Positions 49,836-59,930 are shown, numbered from the stretch's first letter. The stretch is 64,000 nt of DNA from Ferruginibacter lapsinanis (GCF_020783315.1 NZ_CP086063.1:620001-684000), one strand, 5' to 3'. Notes: generated by a model not told the origin, from the sequence alone. Translations and numbers: made by a program.

Positions 49836-52568
49836 CTACACCACCACATTCACCATTTTATTCTTCACGTAAATGACCTTTTTAGGCGCTTTCCCTTCTA
49901 ACCACTTCTGTACCACTTCATTGGCCAGCACAATTTTTTCTGCTTCTTCTTGAGTGATATCCAACGCCATATCAATCGTAGTACGCATTTTACCATTGAT
50001 AGACACCGGATATTCTTTAGAAGATTCTATCAGATATTTTTCTTCCACTGTAGGATAAGCAGCATCTAAAATAGTAGTCGTATTACCTAAAGCATACCAA
50101 AGTTCTTCTGCTATATGCGGTGCATACGGCGTCAAGATGATCAATAATTTTTCAAGAATTTCTTTCTTGTGGCATTTCAATTCTCCCAATTCATTTACAC
50201 AAACCATAAAAGCACTTACAGCTGTATTGTAACTGAAGTTGGCAGTATCACCATCGATCTTCTTAATGGTTTTATGCAGCACTTTCAATTCTGCATCAGT
50301 TGCTGGGGAATCTGTCCATACTTTGCCTTTGATATCATCAAAGAACAAGCGCCATAGTTTGCGTAAGAAACGATGAACCCCTTCAATGCCTTTGGTATCC
50401 CACGGTTTACTCATTTCTACAGGGCCGAGGAACATTTCGTACATGCGGAAAGTATCGGCACCATATCTGTTACACAACTCATCTGGATTAACCGTGTTGT
50501 ATTTTGATTTGGACATTTTTTCTACTTCTGCTCCGCAGATGTATTTACCATCTTCAAAAATAAATTCTGCATTTGTATATTCACCATTTTTCCATCTTTT
50601 GAATTCTTCGGTGTTTAGTTCTACTCCATCAACAAAATTGACATCAACATGCAAAGGGCTTGTCTCGTATTTATCTTTTAGTCCAGCTGACACAAATTGA
50701 TTTGTTCCAACAACCCTAAAGACAAACCTACTACTCCCCTGTATCATACCTTGATTCACCAATTTCTTAAATGGTTCATCAAAACTGATATAACCTAAGT
50801 CGTACAACACTTTCGTCCACATACGGCTATACAACAAATGCCCTACGGCATGCTCTGTACCACCTACATATACATCCACCTGGTTCCAGTAATCACTTGC
50901 TTTTTTATCGCAAAATGTTGTTGCATTATTTGGATCCATGTAACGTAAAAAATACCAGGAAGAACCTGCATAACCAGGCATGGTAGAGGTTTCTCTTCTT
51001 CCTTCAGGGGTATTCACCCAATCTTCCAAATTACCCAACGGGCCTTCGCCTTCTCTCCCCGGACCATATTTATCTACATGCGGCAACTCCAATGGCAGGT
51101 CTTTTTCTTCTAGTGCAACAGCCGTTTCTCCCTGCCAGATAATTGGAAAAGGTTCCCCCCAATAACGCTGGCGACTAAAGCCTGCATCTCTCATTTTATA
51201 ATTCACCTTCTTTACCCCAATCCCCATTTCCTCTATCTTACTAACGGCAACGCTTATAGCATCTTTCATCAACAAACCATTTAAAAAACCACTATTTTGT
51301 AAAGTAGCTTCTTTAGTAGGGTTCGCTTCTTCGCCATTATAAAAATCTCCGATGATATTGGTAATAGGAATATTAAAATGTTTGGCGAATTTAAAATCTC
51401 TTTCATCACCGCAAGGCACAGCCATAATAGCCCCTGTACCATATCCTGCTAATACATACTCACTGATATAGATTGGAATTTCTTTTCCATCAAAAGGATT
51501 GATGGCATATGCACCTGTAAAACAACCGGTGATCTTTTTCTCCGCCATTCTATCTACATCGCTCCTACTTTTTACATAAGCAATGTATTCGTCAACAGCA
51601 GTAGCTTGTTCCACAGATTTTATTTCGTTTACCAATTCATGTTCCGGTGCTACCACCATAAAGTCAACACCGAAGATAGTATCAGGTCTGGTGGTATAAA
51701 CTCGTAAATTTTTATCCGTTCCTTTAATGGCAAAATCCATTTCGGCTCCTTCACTTCTACCGATCCAGTTGCGTTGCATCTCTTTCATGCTTTCGCTGAA
51801 ATCCACTGTTTCCAGTCCTTCCAGCAATCTATCGGCATACGATGTAATGCGTAAATACCATTGACGCATTTTCTTTTTAACTACCGGATGTCCACCACGT
51901 TCACTCACGCCATTCACCACTTCATCATTTGCCAATACCGTTCCCAATGCCTCACACCAATTTACTTCGCCGTATTTACTAAAAGCCAACCGACGGTTCA
52001 TTAAAATATCTTCCTGCTCTTTTTTACTGTACCCATTCCATTGCTCAGCAGTAAATTTGTTACAACCTTTTGTTTCGTATTTTTTTATCAGCTCAGCAAT
52101 TGGCCTGGCTTTTTTGTGTGTATTACAGAAATAGCTATTGAATAATTCTAAGAATATCTTTTGTGTCCACTTATAATAATTTGGATTACTTGTCTGTATC
52201 TCTCTATCCCAATCATAACAAAAACCAATTTTATCCAACTGACTTTTAAACGTAGCAATATTTTTCTTCGTTGTTTCTGCAGGATGCTGCCCTGTTTCCA
52301 ACGCATATTGTTCGGCCGGCAAGCCAAAACTATCAAAACCCATCGGATGCAACACATTAAATCCTTTCAATCTCTTATAACGGGCATAAATATCCGAAGC
52401 TATATACCCTAGCGGATGCCCCACATGCAACCCTGCACCACTTGGGTAAGGAAACATATCCAACACATAAAACTTTGGCTTGTCGCTTTCGTTGTTAACC
52501 TTGTACACTTTGTCAGCATTCCATTTGTCCTGCCATTTTTTCTCGATCTCGTTAAACTTATATTCCAT
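49836..52568 (-). CDS. leuS: Leucyl-tRNA synthetase
   Basis: Charges tRNA(Leu), including the UAG isoacceptor encoded at 18.9 kb. The 910-aa protein has HIGH motif FPYPSGAGLHVGHPLGYIASD, editing-domain sequence (LRVYTTRPDTIFGVDFMVVAPEHELV, GTGAIMAVPCGDERDF), and the KMSKS in AEVEKMSKSKYN. Just before KMSKS is a ~75-residue insertion (SSRFVFRVVGTNQFVSAGLKDKYETSP...), typical of the LeuRS leucine-specific region. C-terminal domain complete. ATG at 52568. Confidence 0.97.
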   Translation of the reverse strand: MEYKFNEIEKKWQDKWNADKVYKVNNESDKPKFYVLDMFPYPSGAGLHVGHPLGYIASDIYARYKRLKGFNVLHPMGFDSFGLPAEQYALETGQHPAETTKKNIATFKSQLDKIGFCYDWDREIQTSNPNYYKWTQKIFLELFNSYFCNTHKKARPIAELIKKYETKGCNKFTAEQWNGYSKKEQEDILMNRRLAFSKYGEVNWCEALGTVLANDEVVNGVSERGGHPVVKKKMRQWYLRITSYADRLLEGLETVDFSESMKEMQRNWIGRSEGAEMDFAIKGTDKNLRVYTTRPDTIFGVDFMVVAPEHELVNEIKSVEQATAVDEYIAYVKSRSDVDRMAEKKITGCFTGAYAINPFDGKEIPIYISEYVLAGYGTGAIMAVPCGDERDFKFAKHFNIPITNIIGDFYNGEEANPTKEATLQNSGFLNGLLMKDAISVAVSKIEEMGIGVKKVNYKMRDAGFSRQRYWGEPFPIIWQGETAVALEEKDLPLELPHVDKYGPGREGEGPLGNLEDWVNTPEGRRETSTMPGYAGSSWYFLRYMDPNNATTFCDKKASDYWNQVDVYVGGTEHAVGHLLYSRMWTKVLYDLGYISFDEPFKKLVNQGMIQGSSRFVFRVVGTNQFVSAGLKDKYETSPLHVDVNFVDGVELNTEEFKRWKNGEYTNAEFIFEDGKYICGAEVEKMSKSKYNTVNPDELCNRYGADTFRMYEMFLGPVEMSKPWDTKGIEGVHRFLRKLWRLFFDDIKGKVWTDSPATDAELKVLHKTIKKIDGDTANFSYNTAVSAFMVCVNELGELKCHKKEILEKLLIILTPYAPHIAEELWYALGNTTTILDAAYPTVEEKYLIESSKEYPVSINGKMRTTIDMALDITQEEAEKIVLANEVVQKWLEGKAPKKVIYVKNKMVNVVV

Positions 52569-52743
52569 TTTGTATTTAATATTGTCTATTGACTATTTAA
52601 TATTTCTGAATCTGATTGTACTTTCCTCTGCTAAATAGCAATTTTAACAGTACCTTATTGCCTTTGTATCATCCAATAAAAATATATTTGCAAATAAGCT
52701 GTTTTGCAGGTGGCAAAAGTACATTAAAGCAAGTAAAAACCTT

Positions 52744-52751
52744 TATTTTTG
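52744..52751 (+). promoter_or_regulatory. -7 promoter box of ftsX
   Basis: TATTTTTG matches TAnnTTTG, 66 nt before the ftsX ATG in the leuS-ftsX divergent region (249 bp). Confidence 0.45.
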
Positions 52752-52817
52752 ACCTGTTTTGAATACGGCTGCTGCCAACAACCCATTAATTATCAAGGAT
52801 AAACAATTAGCTAACAC

Positions 52818-53699
52818 ATGTCTCAATTCGGAAAATCATCTGCTAAGCGAAGCAAACCCTCTTATTTATACGCTATTATTGGTGTTTCATTGATCTTGTT
52901 TCTTTTCGGAATAGTAGGTTGGTTATTTCTTAACCTGAAAAAATCCGGCGAAATGTTCAGGGAGAACATCCAGGTGCATGCGTATATACAGCGTTCTGCT
53001 ACAAAAAAACAAATTGACAGTCTGCAAAAATATATTGAAGCGATCCCTTATGTAAAAAATCTGGAATATATCACCAAGGAAAAAGCTACCGCAAAATGGA
53101 ATGCAGAAAATGATACTACCTGGAAGAAATTTTTAGACAATTCCCCTCTGCCTGAAAGCATGGATTTTTATGTTAAGTCAGATTATATGAACAAAGACAG
53201 TATCGCTTCTCTACAAAGTGAGTTGGAAGCAAATTTTGGCGGCCGGGTAATGTCAGAGTTTCAATATCCTACTGAAACAGTTGGCTATGTAAGCAGCTAC
53301 ACTAAATATATTGCAGCCGGCATCTTGCTGTTTGCTATCATTCTATCAATCATTGTAATTATTTCCATCGACAATACTATCAGGTTAGCCATGTACAGCA
53401 ACCGTTTCTTAATTAAAACAATGCAAATGGTTGGTGCTACCCGTAGTTTTATTGCCCGGCCATTAAATGTAAGAGCCGTGATCAATGGATTGATCGCTTC
53501 GGGGATAGCCATTTTAGCTGTATTTTGTTTTATTTTACTGGTAGAAAAATTTGTACCGTGGCTAAAATTGTTAAGAGACGGAAGAAATATGGCAATTATT
53601 ATTACTGGTATTATCATTGCCGGAGTTACTATTTCCTATGCCAGCACACATCGCTCGGTATTGAAATACCTTAAAATGAAACTCGATGACCTGTATTAA
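52818..53699 (+). CDS. ftsX: Cell-division protein FtsX
   Basis: Permease-like partner of the ATPase FtsE; activates peptidoglycan hydrolases at the septum. The 293-aa protein has an N-terminal cytoplasmic tail and TM1 (about 17-40), a periplasmic domain (NLKKSGEMFRENIQVHAYI to about 165), then three TM helices (about 170-195, 225-245, 260-285) with the cytoplasmic loop MYSNRFLIKTMQMVGATRSFIARPL. ftsE is not adjacent. It opens the ftsX-DUF3098-uppP run. Confidence 0.93.
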   Translation: MSQFGKSSAKRSKPSYLYAIIGVSLILFLFGIVGWLFLNLKKSGEMFRENIQVHAYIQRSATKKQIDSLQKYIEAIPYVKNLEYITKEKATAKWNAENDTTWKKFLDNSPLPESMDFYVKSDYMNKDSIASLQSELEANFGGRVMSEFQYPTETVGYVSSYTKYIAAGILLFAIILSIIVIISIDNTIRLAMYSNRFLIKTMQMVGATRSFIARPLNVRAVINGLIASGIAILAVFCFILLVEKFVPWLKLLRDGRNMAIIITGIIIAGVTISYASTHRSVLKYLKMKLDDLY

Positions 53700-53761
53700 T
53701 ACCTTCTCCTAAAGAGAAGTATTAAAAAACATTAACTTGCAACTTTATAAAGTATTGAACA

Positions 53762-54013
53762 ATGAATAAGAATGTAAAACAACCCACTCCAGCCAGTTTA
53801 TTTGGTAAAGAAAATTATATGCTTATGCTTGGAGGGTTAATCGTACTGGCGCTTGGATTTTTCTTAATGGCAGGCGGAAAAAGTCCTGATCCAACTAAAT
53901 TCAACGATGCTGAGATCTATAGCACCACTCGTATTACGGTTGCTCCTTTGTTGATCGTGATTGGTTTTATTATTGAGATCGTTGCGATAATGAAAAAACC
54001 TAAGACTAATTGA
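53762..54013 (+). CDS. DUF3098-family membrane protein, 83 aa
   Basis: Small protein with two membrane helices (MLMLGGLIVLALGFFLMAGG and VAPLLIVIGFIIEIVAIMKK) linked by GKSPDPTKFNDAEIYSTTRI, the signature of DUF3098. Found between ftsX and uppP in Bacteroidota; function unknown but the constant company of division and wall-lipid genes suggests an envelope role. Start ATG 53762. Confidence 0.88.
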   Translation: MNKNVKQPTPASLFGKENYMLMLGGLIVLALGFFLMAGGKSPDPTKFNDAEIYSTTRITVAPLLIVIGFIIEIVAIMKKPKTN

Positions 54014-54041
54014 TAATGGATAATTAATAATTGATAATTTT

Positions 54042-54070
54042 TTGCGAAGTATATTGCTTCGCAATTTTTA
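54042..54070 (+). terminator. Intrinsic terminator after the DUF3098 gene
   Basis: Arms TTGCGAAG (54042-54049) and CTTCGCAA (54057-54064), loop of 7, then TTTTTATTT. It lies 26 nt before the uppP start and might be partial. Confidence 0.75.
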
Positions 54071-54095
54071 TTTACAATATTTACAAAACTACTGC

Positions 54096-54887
54096 ATGAA
54101 CACCATCGAATCTATCATCATTGCCATTGTAGAAGGGCTGACAGAATTTTTACCTGTGTCATCTACCGGACATATGATCATTACAGAAAAATTATTACAC
54201 ATTGTAGAAACCGATTTTATTAAAGTTTTTACTGTAGCTATACAACTAGGCGCCATACTTGCAGTGGTGGTTTTATACAGAAAAAAATTCCTGAATTTTA
54301 AAAATCTGAATTTTTATTTCAAATTGGCAGCGGCGGTAGTACCTGCATTGGTATTAGGCTTTTTATTTTCAAAAAAGATAGATGCATTATTAGAAAGTTC
54401 TTTAACAGTTGCCATCACTCTTTTAGCAGGAGGTATTATCTTATTATTTGTAGATAAGCTATTTAAAATACATACTATTGATTCTGAAGAAAAAATATCT
54501 TTCCCAAAAGCCATCATGATCGGTTGCTGGCAATGTATTGCCATGATACCGGGAGTGAGTCGCAGTGCGGCTTCCATTATTGGTGGGATGCAGCAAAATT
54601 TAACTCGTACAGTAGCCGCAGAATTCTCTTTCTTTTTAGCTGTACCAACCATGCTGGCAGCAACGGGCTACAAATTATTAAAATACTATAAAGAAGCCGG
54701 AGGTTTTTCATCTGAAGAAATAAAACAATTGGCTATCGGCAATGTGGTAGCATTCATTGTTGCTTTGTTAGCGATCAAATTTTTTATCGGCTTCGTTCAA
54801 AAATACGGTTTCCGTATCTGGGGTATTTATAGGATCATTGTTGGAATTATTCTGCTGATTCTTATCTGGAGTGGTTTTATTCAATAA
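54096..54887 (+). CDS. uppP: Undecaprenyl-diphosphate phosphatase
   Basis: Regenerates the undecaprenyl-phosphate carrier for peptidoglycan and surface glycans. The 263-aa polytopic protein starts at ATG 54096 ([20 protein letters not shown]); the longer frame from 54042 would translate the terminator stem. Family motifs [18 protein letters not shown] and [14 protein letters not shown] are present, the first holding the catalytic Glu/His and the second Arg/Ser. About eight helices. Confidence 0.96.
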   Translation: MNTIESIIIAIVEGLTEFLPVSSTGHMIITEKLLHIVETDFIKVFTVAIQLGAILAVVVLYRKKFLNFKNLNFYFKLAAAVVPALVLGFLFSKKIDALLESSLTVAITLLAGGIILLFVDKLFKIHTIDSEEKISFPKAIMIGCWQCIAMIPGVSRSAASIIGGMQQNLTRTVAAEFSFFLAVPTMLAATGYKLLKYYKEAGGFSSEEIKQLAIGNVVAFIVALLAIKFFIGFVQKYGFRIWGIYRIIVGIILLILIWSGFIQ

Positions 54888-54941
54888 TTTATTGTTTGTT
54901 TACATGATTAATTATTAATTTTTCATTCTTAATTATTACAA

Positions 54942-56219
54942 ATGCAAACTGCTTCAAAAAAGGTTGTCAATGGTTGGGCTATGTACGATTGGGCCAACTC
55001 GGTATATAATCTTGTAATTACCACCACTTTTTTTCCTGCATATTATGCCGCTATTACAGGCCTACATAATTTCCCAAATGGTGTTACATTTTTAGGACGT
55101 CGTTTTGTAAACACCGAGTTGAAGGATTATGTTTTAGCATTTGGATTCTTAGTGATCGCTCTGATCTCTCCTATACTATCCTCAATTGCCGATTATAAAG
55201 GCAATAAGAAAAATTTTATGCGGTTCTTCTGCTATCTGGGTGCAGCAAGTTGCTCCCTACTTTTTTTCTTTGATAAAGATCATGTGACTCTTGGTTTAAT
55301 GTGTTTTATGTTTGCCGGTATTGGTTTTTATGGCAGCCAGGTCTTTTATAATTCTTATTTGCCAGAAATTGCTGCCGAAAAAGATATGGATAGAGTAAGT
55401 GCTAAAGGATACACAATGGGATATATCGGCAGTGTATTGATGCAACTAATTGGTTTTGCCTTAGTGATGACAATGAAAGACAAAGGGTTGGCATTGACCA
55501 TTACTTTTTTATTAGTAGGAATATGGTGGGTAGGCTTTGCACAGATCACTTTCAGTAGACTTCCTATGAGTTCTGCAAGCGAAAGAAAAGCAAAGAAACA
55601 TGTACTGGTGAATGGTTTTCATGAATTAAAATTAGTTTGGCAACAGATCACACATATGCCCGTCTTAAAAAGATTCTTGAGTGCATTTTTCTTTTATAGC
55701 ATGGGGGTTCAAACTGTAATGCTGGTAGCAATCGACTTTGGTATCAAAGAACTAAAGTTAGCAGATGACAAATTGATCATCACCGCTGTGATCATTCAAT
55801 TGGTTGCTATAGCCGGAGCAGTAGCTATGTCCAAACTTTCAGAAAAATATGGCAATATAAAAGTTTTGCTTTTTACTGTGTTATTATGGATAGGCGTTTG
55901 TATTACAGGTTATTTTATTACGACTGAAATACATTTTTATATCATCGCTTCTTTAGTTGGTTTAGTAATGGGTGGTATACAATCTCTTAGTCGTTCTACC
56001 TATTCCAAACTAATGCCTGAAACCAAAGACACCGCTTCTTTCTTCAGCTTTTATGATGTTACTGAAAAACTGGCTATCGTTATTGGCCTATTTACATTTG
56101 GCTTGATAGAAGGAATCAGCAGTATACGACAATCCATTTTATCGTTGGTTGTATTTTTTCTGATTGGCTTTATTTTGTTGCTGTTAACTGCTCGTAAACA
56201 AAGGAGAATAACAGTTTAA
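54942..56219 (+). CDS. UMF1-family MFS transporter
   Basis: 425-aa major-facilitator protein with about 12 membrane helices. The N-terminus WAMYDWANSVYNLVITTTFFPAYYAAIT is the hallmark of the Atg22/UMF1 group, as are NKKNFMRFFCYLGA, GYIGSVLMQLIGF and QSLSRSTYSKLMPETKDTASFFSFYDVTEKLA. Substrate unknown; related yeast protein exports amino acids from the vacuole. ATG at 54942. Confidence 0.92.
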   Translation: MQTASKKVVNGWAMYDWANSVYNLVITTTFFPAYYAAITGLHNFPNGVTFLGRRFVNTELKDYVLAFGFLVIALISPILSSIADYKGNKKNFMRFFCYLGAASCSLLFFFDKDHVTLGLMCFMFAGIGFYGSQVFYNSYLPEIAAEKDMDRVSAKGYTMGYIGSVLMQLIGFALVMTMKDKGLALTITFLLVGIWWVGFAQITFSRLPMSSASERKAKKHVLVNGFHELKLVWQQITHMPVLKRFLSAFFFYSMGVQTVMLVAIDFGIKELKLADDKLIITAVIIQLVAIAGAVAMSKLSEKYGNIKVLLFTVLLWIGVCITGYFITTEIHFYIIASLVGLVMGGIQSLSRSTYSKLMPETKDTASFFSFYDVTEKLAIVIGLFTFGLIEGISSIRQSILSLVVFFLIGFILLLLTARKQRRITV

Positions 56220-56373
56220 TGCTTCATGTTTTTTCCTGTTATAAATAGGGCTTATCTAAAGTAATGTGTCTTATTATTACTGATTAGGTGTTGTATCACT
56301 TTTTTCTGTTAGATTTAACAGACACAAGCAATATCAACCTCTCTTGTAATAAAGAAAAAGATCAACATTAATA

Positions 56374-57261
56374 ATGAAAGTTTCACAATTTATACCTCCG
56401 ATAATTTTTAACATCTATAAGAAAATACGATCCACTAAAGCTGGCAGGTATAAAATTGGCAAATATGAAATTGATATCCCTCCGAATTTTGCTTTACCCG
56501 CTATTCAAAAAGCACATAGATTGTATGATAGATTTTTACCGGTTTTAGCTAAAAATTTATCCCATGATAAACTTATTATTGATGTTGGAGCAAATATTGG
56601 AGATACCACTATCAGCATGTTACAAAATTGCACAAATCCAATAGTGTGCTTTGAGCCATCTGATATATTTTTCGATTATTTGAAAAGAAACTTAAACAAG
56701 TTATCGCCTACAGATGCAGGCAGAGTGGATACTTTTAAGCAACTTGTTGGAACAGGCAATCTTTCAGGAGGGTTGAACCATCATGCTGCAGGAACTGCTA
56801 CATTGCAGCTCAGTGAAAGCCAGACAACTATTACGCATATACCGTTAGATAAATTGATTGATGATAGCAGCAATGTGATATTATTAAAAGTGGATACTGA
56901 TGGGTTTGATTTCGATGTAATCAAATCTGCAGAAAAAATATTATCAAATTCTGAACCGATCTTATTTTGGGAAAATGAAATATCCGAAGATTTTCAATAC
57001 GAGGGTTTTGAAACTCTGTACACACTCCTGATCAAAAAGGGGTACAAATACATTTATATATTTGATAATTTTGGTAACTTAATGGTGGAAGAATCAACTT
57101 TTGAAGTACTGAAAGACATCAATGCTTACGTGTATAGTATGAAAAAAAATAATTGCACCAGAACAATTTATTATACAGACATACTGGCCGTAACTGAAAA
57201 AAATCATTCATTTGTAAAAAATGCGATTTTGGAATATAAAAAAGCATGGATAAATAAATAA
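56374..57261 (+). CDS. FkbM-family methyltransferase
   Basis: 295-aa SAM-dependent O-methyltransferase. The SAM-binding motif I is LIIDVGANIGDTTISML (about 70-85); later PIVCFEPSDIFFDYLKRNL (motif II acidic residue) and NVILLKVDTDGFDFDVIKSAE, the FkbM metal-like LKxDxxG segment, are seen. FkbM enzymes methylate sugars in polysaccharides or natural products. Upstream 153 nt hold no other gene. It is followed after 18 nt by an MBL gene, likely co-transcribed. Confidence 0.88.
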   Translation: MKVSQFIPPIIFNIYKKIRSTKAGRYKIGKYEIDIPPNFALPAIQKAHRLYDRFLPVLAKNLSHDKLIIDVGANIGDTTISMLQNCTNPIVCFEPSDIFFDYLKRNLNKLSPTDAGRVDTFKQLVGTGNLSGGLNHHAAGTATLQLSESQTTITHIPLDKLIDDSSNVILLKVDTDGFDFDVIKSAEKILSNSEPILFWENEISEDFQYEGFETLYTLLIKKGYKYIYIFDNFGNLMVEESTFEVLKDINAYVYSMKKNNCTRTIYYTDILAVTEKNHSFVKNAILEYKKAWINK

Positions 57262-57279
57262 ATTACAGCATACAGTAAA

Positions 57280-58137
57280 ATGAAATTGTATTCTATCAAT
57301 ACCGGTTACTTTAAATTAGATGGAGGGGCTATGTTTGGCGTAGTACCCAAAAGTATCTGGAACAAATTAAATCCAGCAGATGAAAATAATATGTGTAGCT
57401 GGGCACTGCGATGTTTATTAATTGAAGACGGTGATAGGTTGATCCTGATCGATACCGGCATGGGGGATAAACAGGATGCAAAATTTTTTAGTTATTACTA
57501 TCTGCATGGTGACAACACGTTAGATAAATCATTAGCGAAACATGGTTTTACAAAAGATGACATTACAGATGTGGTCTTAACTCATTTACATTTTGATCAT
57601 TGTGGCGGGGCTATCATAAAAGATAATGACAAGCTTGTTCCTGCTTTCAACAATGCTGTTTACTGGAGCAACAAAAAACATTGGAAATGGGCCACGGAAC
57701 CAAACGAAAGAGAAAAAGCTAGTTTTTTAAAAGAAAATATTTTGCCTATTCGGGAAAGCGGCTTCTTGAAATTTATTGAAGTTTCGGATAACAATAAACA
57801 ATTAGCAACAGATGAACGCATCCCTCAGCTATCTTTTTTTATTGCAAACGGCCACACTGAAGCAATGATGCTACCGATAATCAATTACAAGGGCAAAACA
57901 ATTGTATTTATGGCCGATCTGCTTCCGTCTGTTGCACATATACCATTACCTTATATTATGGGGTACGATATGTTTCCAATAAAAACATTGGAAGAAAAGA
58001 AACGATTTTTACAAACAGCGGTAGAAAAGGAGTATATACTTTTTTTTGAACATGACCCTTTGATTGAATGCTGCACAGTTCATCAAACTGAAAAAGGAAT
58101 CAGAGCAAACAATACGTTTACACTAAGTGACCTGTAA
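57280..58137 (+). CDS. MBL-fold hydrolase (lactonase-like)
   Basis: 285-aa metallo-beta-lactamase-fold protein. Metal ligands: THLHFDHCGG (HxHxDH, about 101-110), later His in ANGHTEAM (about 191), Asp in VFMADLLP (about 213) and His in LFFEHDPL near 250. The start is MKLYSINTGYFKLDGGAMFGVVPKSIW, similar to AHL-lactonase-like or flavin-free MBL hydrolases; substrate unknown. Ends 4 nt before the convergent DUF3108 gene stop. Confidence 0.9.
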   Translation: MKLYSINTGYFKLDGGAMFGVVPKSIWNKLNPADENNMCSWALRCLLIEDGDRLILIDTGMGDKQDAKFFSYYYLHGDNTLDKSLAKHGFTKDDITDVVLTHLHFDHCGGAIIKDNDKLVPAFNNAVYWSNKKHWKWATEPNEREKASFLKENILPIRESGFLKFIEVSDNNKQLATDERIPQLSFFIANGHTEAMMLPIINYKGKTIVFMADLLPSVAHIPLPYIMGYDMFPIKTLEEKKRFLQTAVEKEYILFFEHDPLIECCTVHQTEKGIRANNTFTLSDL

Positions 58138-58141
58138 CAAA

Positions 58142-58951
58142 CTATTGCCCTCTTACACTTTGCAATGACGTTAATGGGTATCTTAAATTCTTATACCCAT
58201 ACATATCAATTTTTACAGTCCCAACACTGATCGGACTTTCTACTCTTAATAGTAAATGATTGGGATCATCACTTACCCATGCCGTCATTTTCTCCCCACC
58301 TTCAAACATAGTTCCCTTTATCAACAAAGGTTTGAATTTTATAGCTCTGAATTTTCCGTAGCGGGTCTTTACATTTTCTTTTCCAAGATACCGTATGTAC
58401 AAGTGATACACTTCATCGTCTAAAAACATGTCGAATGGAATTTTATCTCCGGGGTTATACTTACTGAAATTTATATTACGAGCATAATAAATAGAACTTA
58501 CCACATCCTGAATGCAATTAGGTGTTTTGAAAATACCATTTGTACTCACCGCTGTACCAGCTCCCTGATTGAACGTTACGTTATTATAAATTTTGTGTCC
58601 GCCTTCATCTACATTACGAATAAATTTTACCGGCAGCATTGTTGAAGTATCAATATAAGTTTCATAACGATCTCTTACCCTGAAGAAATTATCAAAGAAT
58701 GAATACGACTTTCCATCTCCCACACAATGGTAAACTGTTTTACCGTTAAACCTTTCCAGTGTAGTAACAAAAGTGGCTTCGCCGGCACCTACATACATCC
58801 CCAGTGCATTATAAAAAACTTTCAGAGTAACACTTTCTCCTTCTTTAAATGCGGTGTTTTTAATTCCGCAAAAATCATCACCCGGTACTTGTTTTGGCGC
58901 AAACGCCATAAGACCTGTTATCAGAACAAATATTTTAATTAAGTTTCTCAT
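58142..58951 (-). CDS. DUF3108-family exported protein
   Basis: 269-aa exported protein with signal peptide (about 1-18, MRNLIKIFVLITGLMAFAP). The rest is beta-rich: GESVTLKVFYNALGMYVGAGEATFVT, FFDNFFRVRDRYETYIDTSTMLPVKFIRNVDEGG, and WVSDDPNHLLLRVESPISVGTVKIDM. This pattern is DUF3108. It starts inside the last 17 nt of the upstream membrane protein gene, so translation is probably coupled. Confidence 0.88.
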   Translation of the reverse strand: MRNLIKIFVLITGLMAFAPKQVPGDDFCGIKNTAFKEGESVTLKVFYNALGMYVGAGEATFVTTLERFNGKTVYHCVGDGKSYSFFDNFFRVRDRYETYIDTSTMLPVKFIRNVDEGGHKIYNNVTFNQGAGTAVSTNGIFKTPNCIQDVVSSIYYARNINFSKYNPGDKIPFDMFLDDEVYHLYIRYLGKENVKTRYGKFRAIKFKPLLIKGTMFEGGEKMTAWVSDDPNHLLLRVESPISVGTVKIDMYGYKNLRYPLTSLQSVRGQ

Positions 58952-59930
58952 CTTTTTCTTTTAGAATTTTTATACTCAAAATCAGCAAACTACCGATGAT
59001 TGCCGGTACCACTAAATTAATCAACCAAATACCTAATGCTGCTGCACCTACGCCTAATTCATTTCCGGTGTAAAATTTCAAAATCTCCCAACTGGCTTTT
59101 GCCCTTACAGGCAATTCTACAAAACCTAATGTTGGTGCAACTGCCATCACTAAATAAAATACCGTCATTAACCAAAAACATAACCAGCCTCCTATACCAA
59201 CATGCATTACCTGTAATAAAAGAACGTATTGCAAAACAAATACCAGAAATCGCACAAACGATAAAAGCAAGATCGTAAATAACTGCTTATCGCTAAATTC
59301 ATCCAACACACTTATATGACGTACTACTTTTTGCAGAGCCGGTACTTTTTCCATCATTCTAACCAGCCAGCCTAAACGTAAATAAAACAGCAACAAAAAA
59401 ACAGTCACGCCAACACTCAAATAAATTAGAACATTACTCCAAAAGTCTGGTAAAACATTTAATGCGTTGCTATTGTTTTGTGAAAAAAATCTTAAAAACA
59501 ATAAACCAAGGCATCCCATGATCAAAGTAATCAACAATTGACTGATACTTCCAACAATAGTCAATGATATTGCTTTTATTCTATTTTCATTTTCAACATA
59601 CAAAATTCTACCTCCATACTCCCCAACCCTGTTAGGCGTAAGCATTGTAACACTACAGCCAGACAACACTGCCTTATAAGCCTTAATAAAAGAAAAACGC
59701 TGCAAATGATGAATGAGTAGCTGCCACTTTTTTGCCTCAATTCCCCAATTCACAAACATTAAAAAAATCACCAGCCAAAATTTCCAATTAAGCCAACTAT
59801 CTTTTATTTCGTGCCATCTGTTTGGCAGATCGGGCTGATTAACTATCTGCCGATACAAACTCCATGAAAGTATGATAAATAATAGAGGACCTAAAAAATA
59901 ATTGATTAATATTTTGATATACCTGTTCAA
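58935..59930 (-). CDS. LPG-synthase-like (YbhN/UPF0104) membrane protein
   Basis: 331-aa polytopic protein with about 8 helices. Family features: KAVLSGCSVTMLTPNRVGEYGGRILYV, and later LWLMTVFYLVMAVAPTLGFVELPVRAKASWEIL, plus a C-terminal INLVVPAIIGSLLILSI. These match the lysylphosphatidylglycerol-synthase transmembrane family; the C-terminal aminoacyl-transfer domain is absent, so lipid transport or flipping is more likely than LPG synthesis. The only start I find is TTG at 59930. 17-nt overlap with the DUF3108 gene. Confidence 0.85.
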   Translation of the reverse strand: MNRYIKILINYFLGPLLFIILSWSLYRQIVNQPDLPNRWHEIKDSWLNWKFWLVIFLMFVNWGIEAKKWQLLIHHLQRFSFIKAYKAVLSGCSVTMLTPNRVGEYGGRILYVENENRIKAISLTIVGSISQLLITLIMGCLGLLFLRFFSQNNSNALNVLPDFWSNVLIYLSVGVTVFLLLFYLRLGWLVRMMEKVPALQKVVRHISVLDEFSDKQLFTILLLSFVRFLVFVLQYVLLLQVMHVGIGGWLCFWLMTVFYLVMAVAPTLGFVELPVRAKASWEILKFYTGNELGVGAAALGIWLINLVVPAIIGSLLILSIKILKEKDEKLN

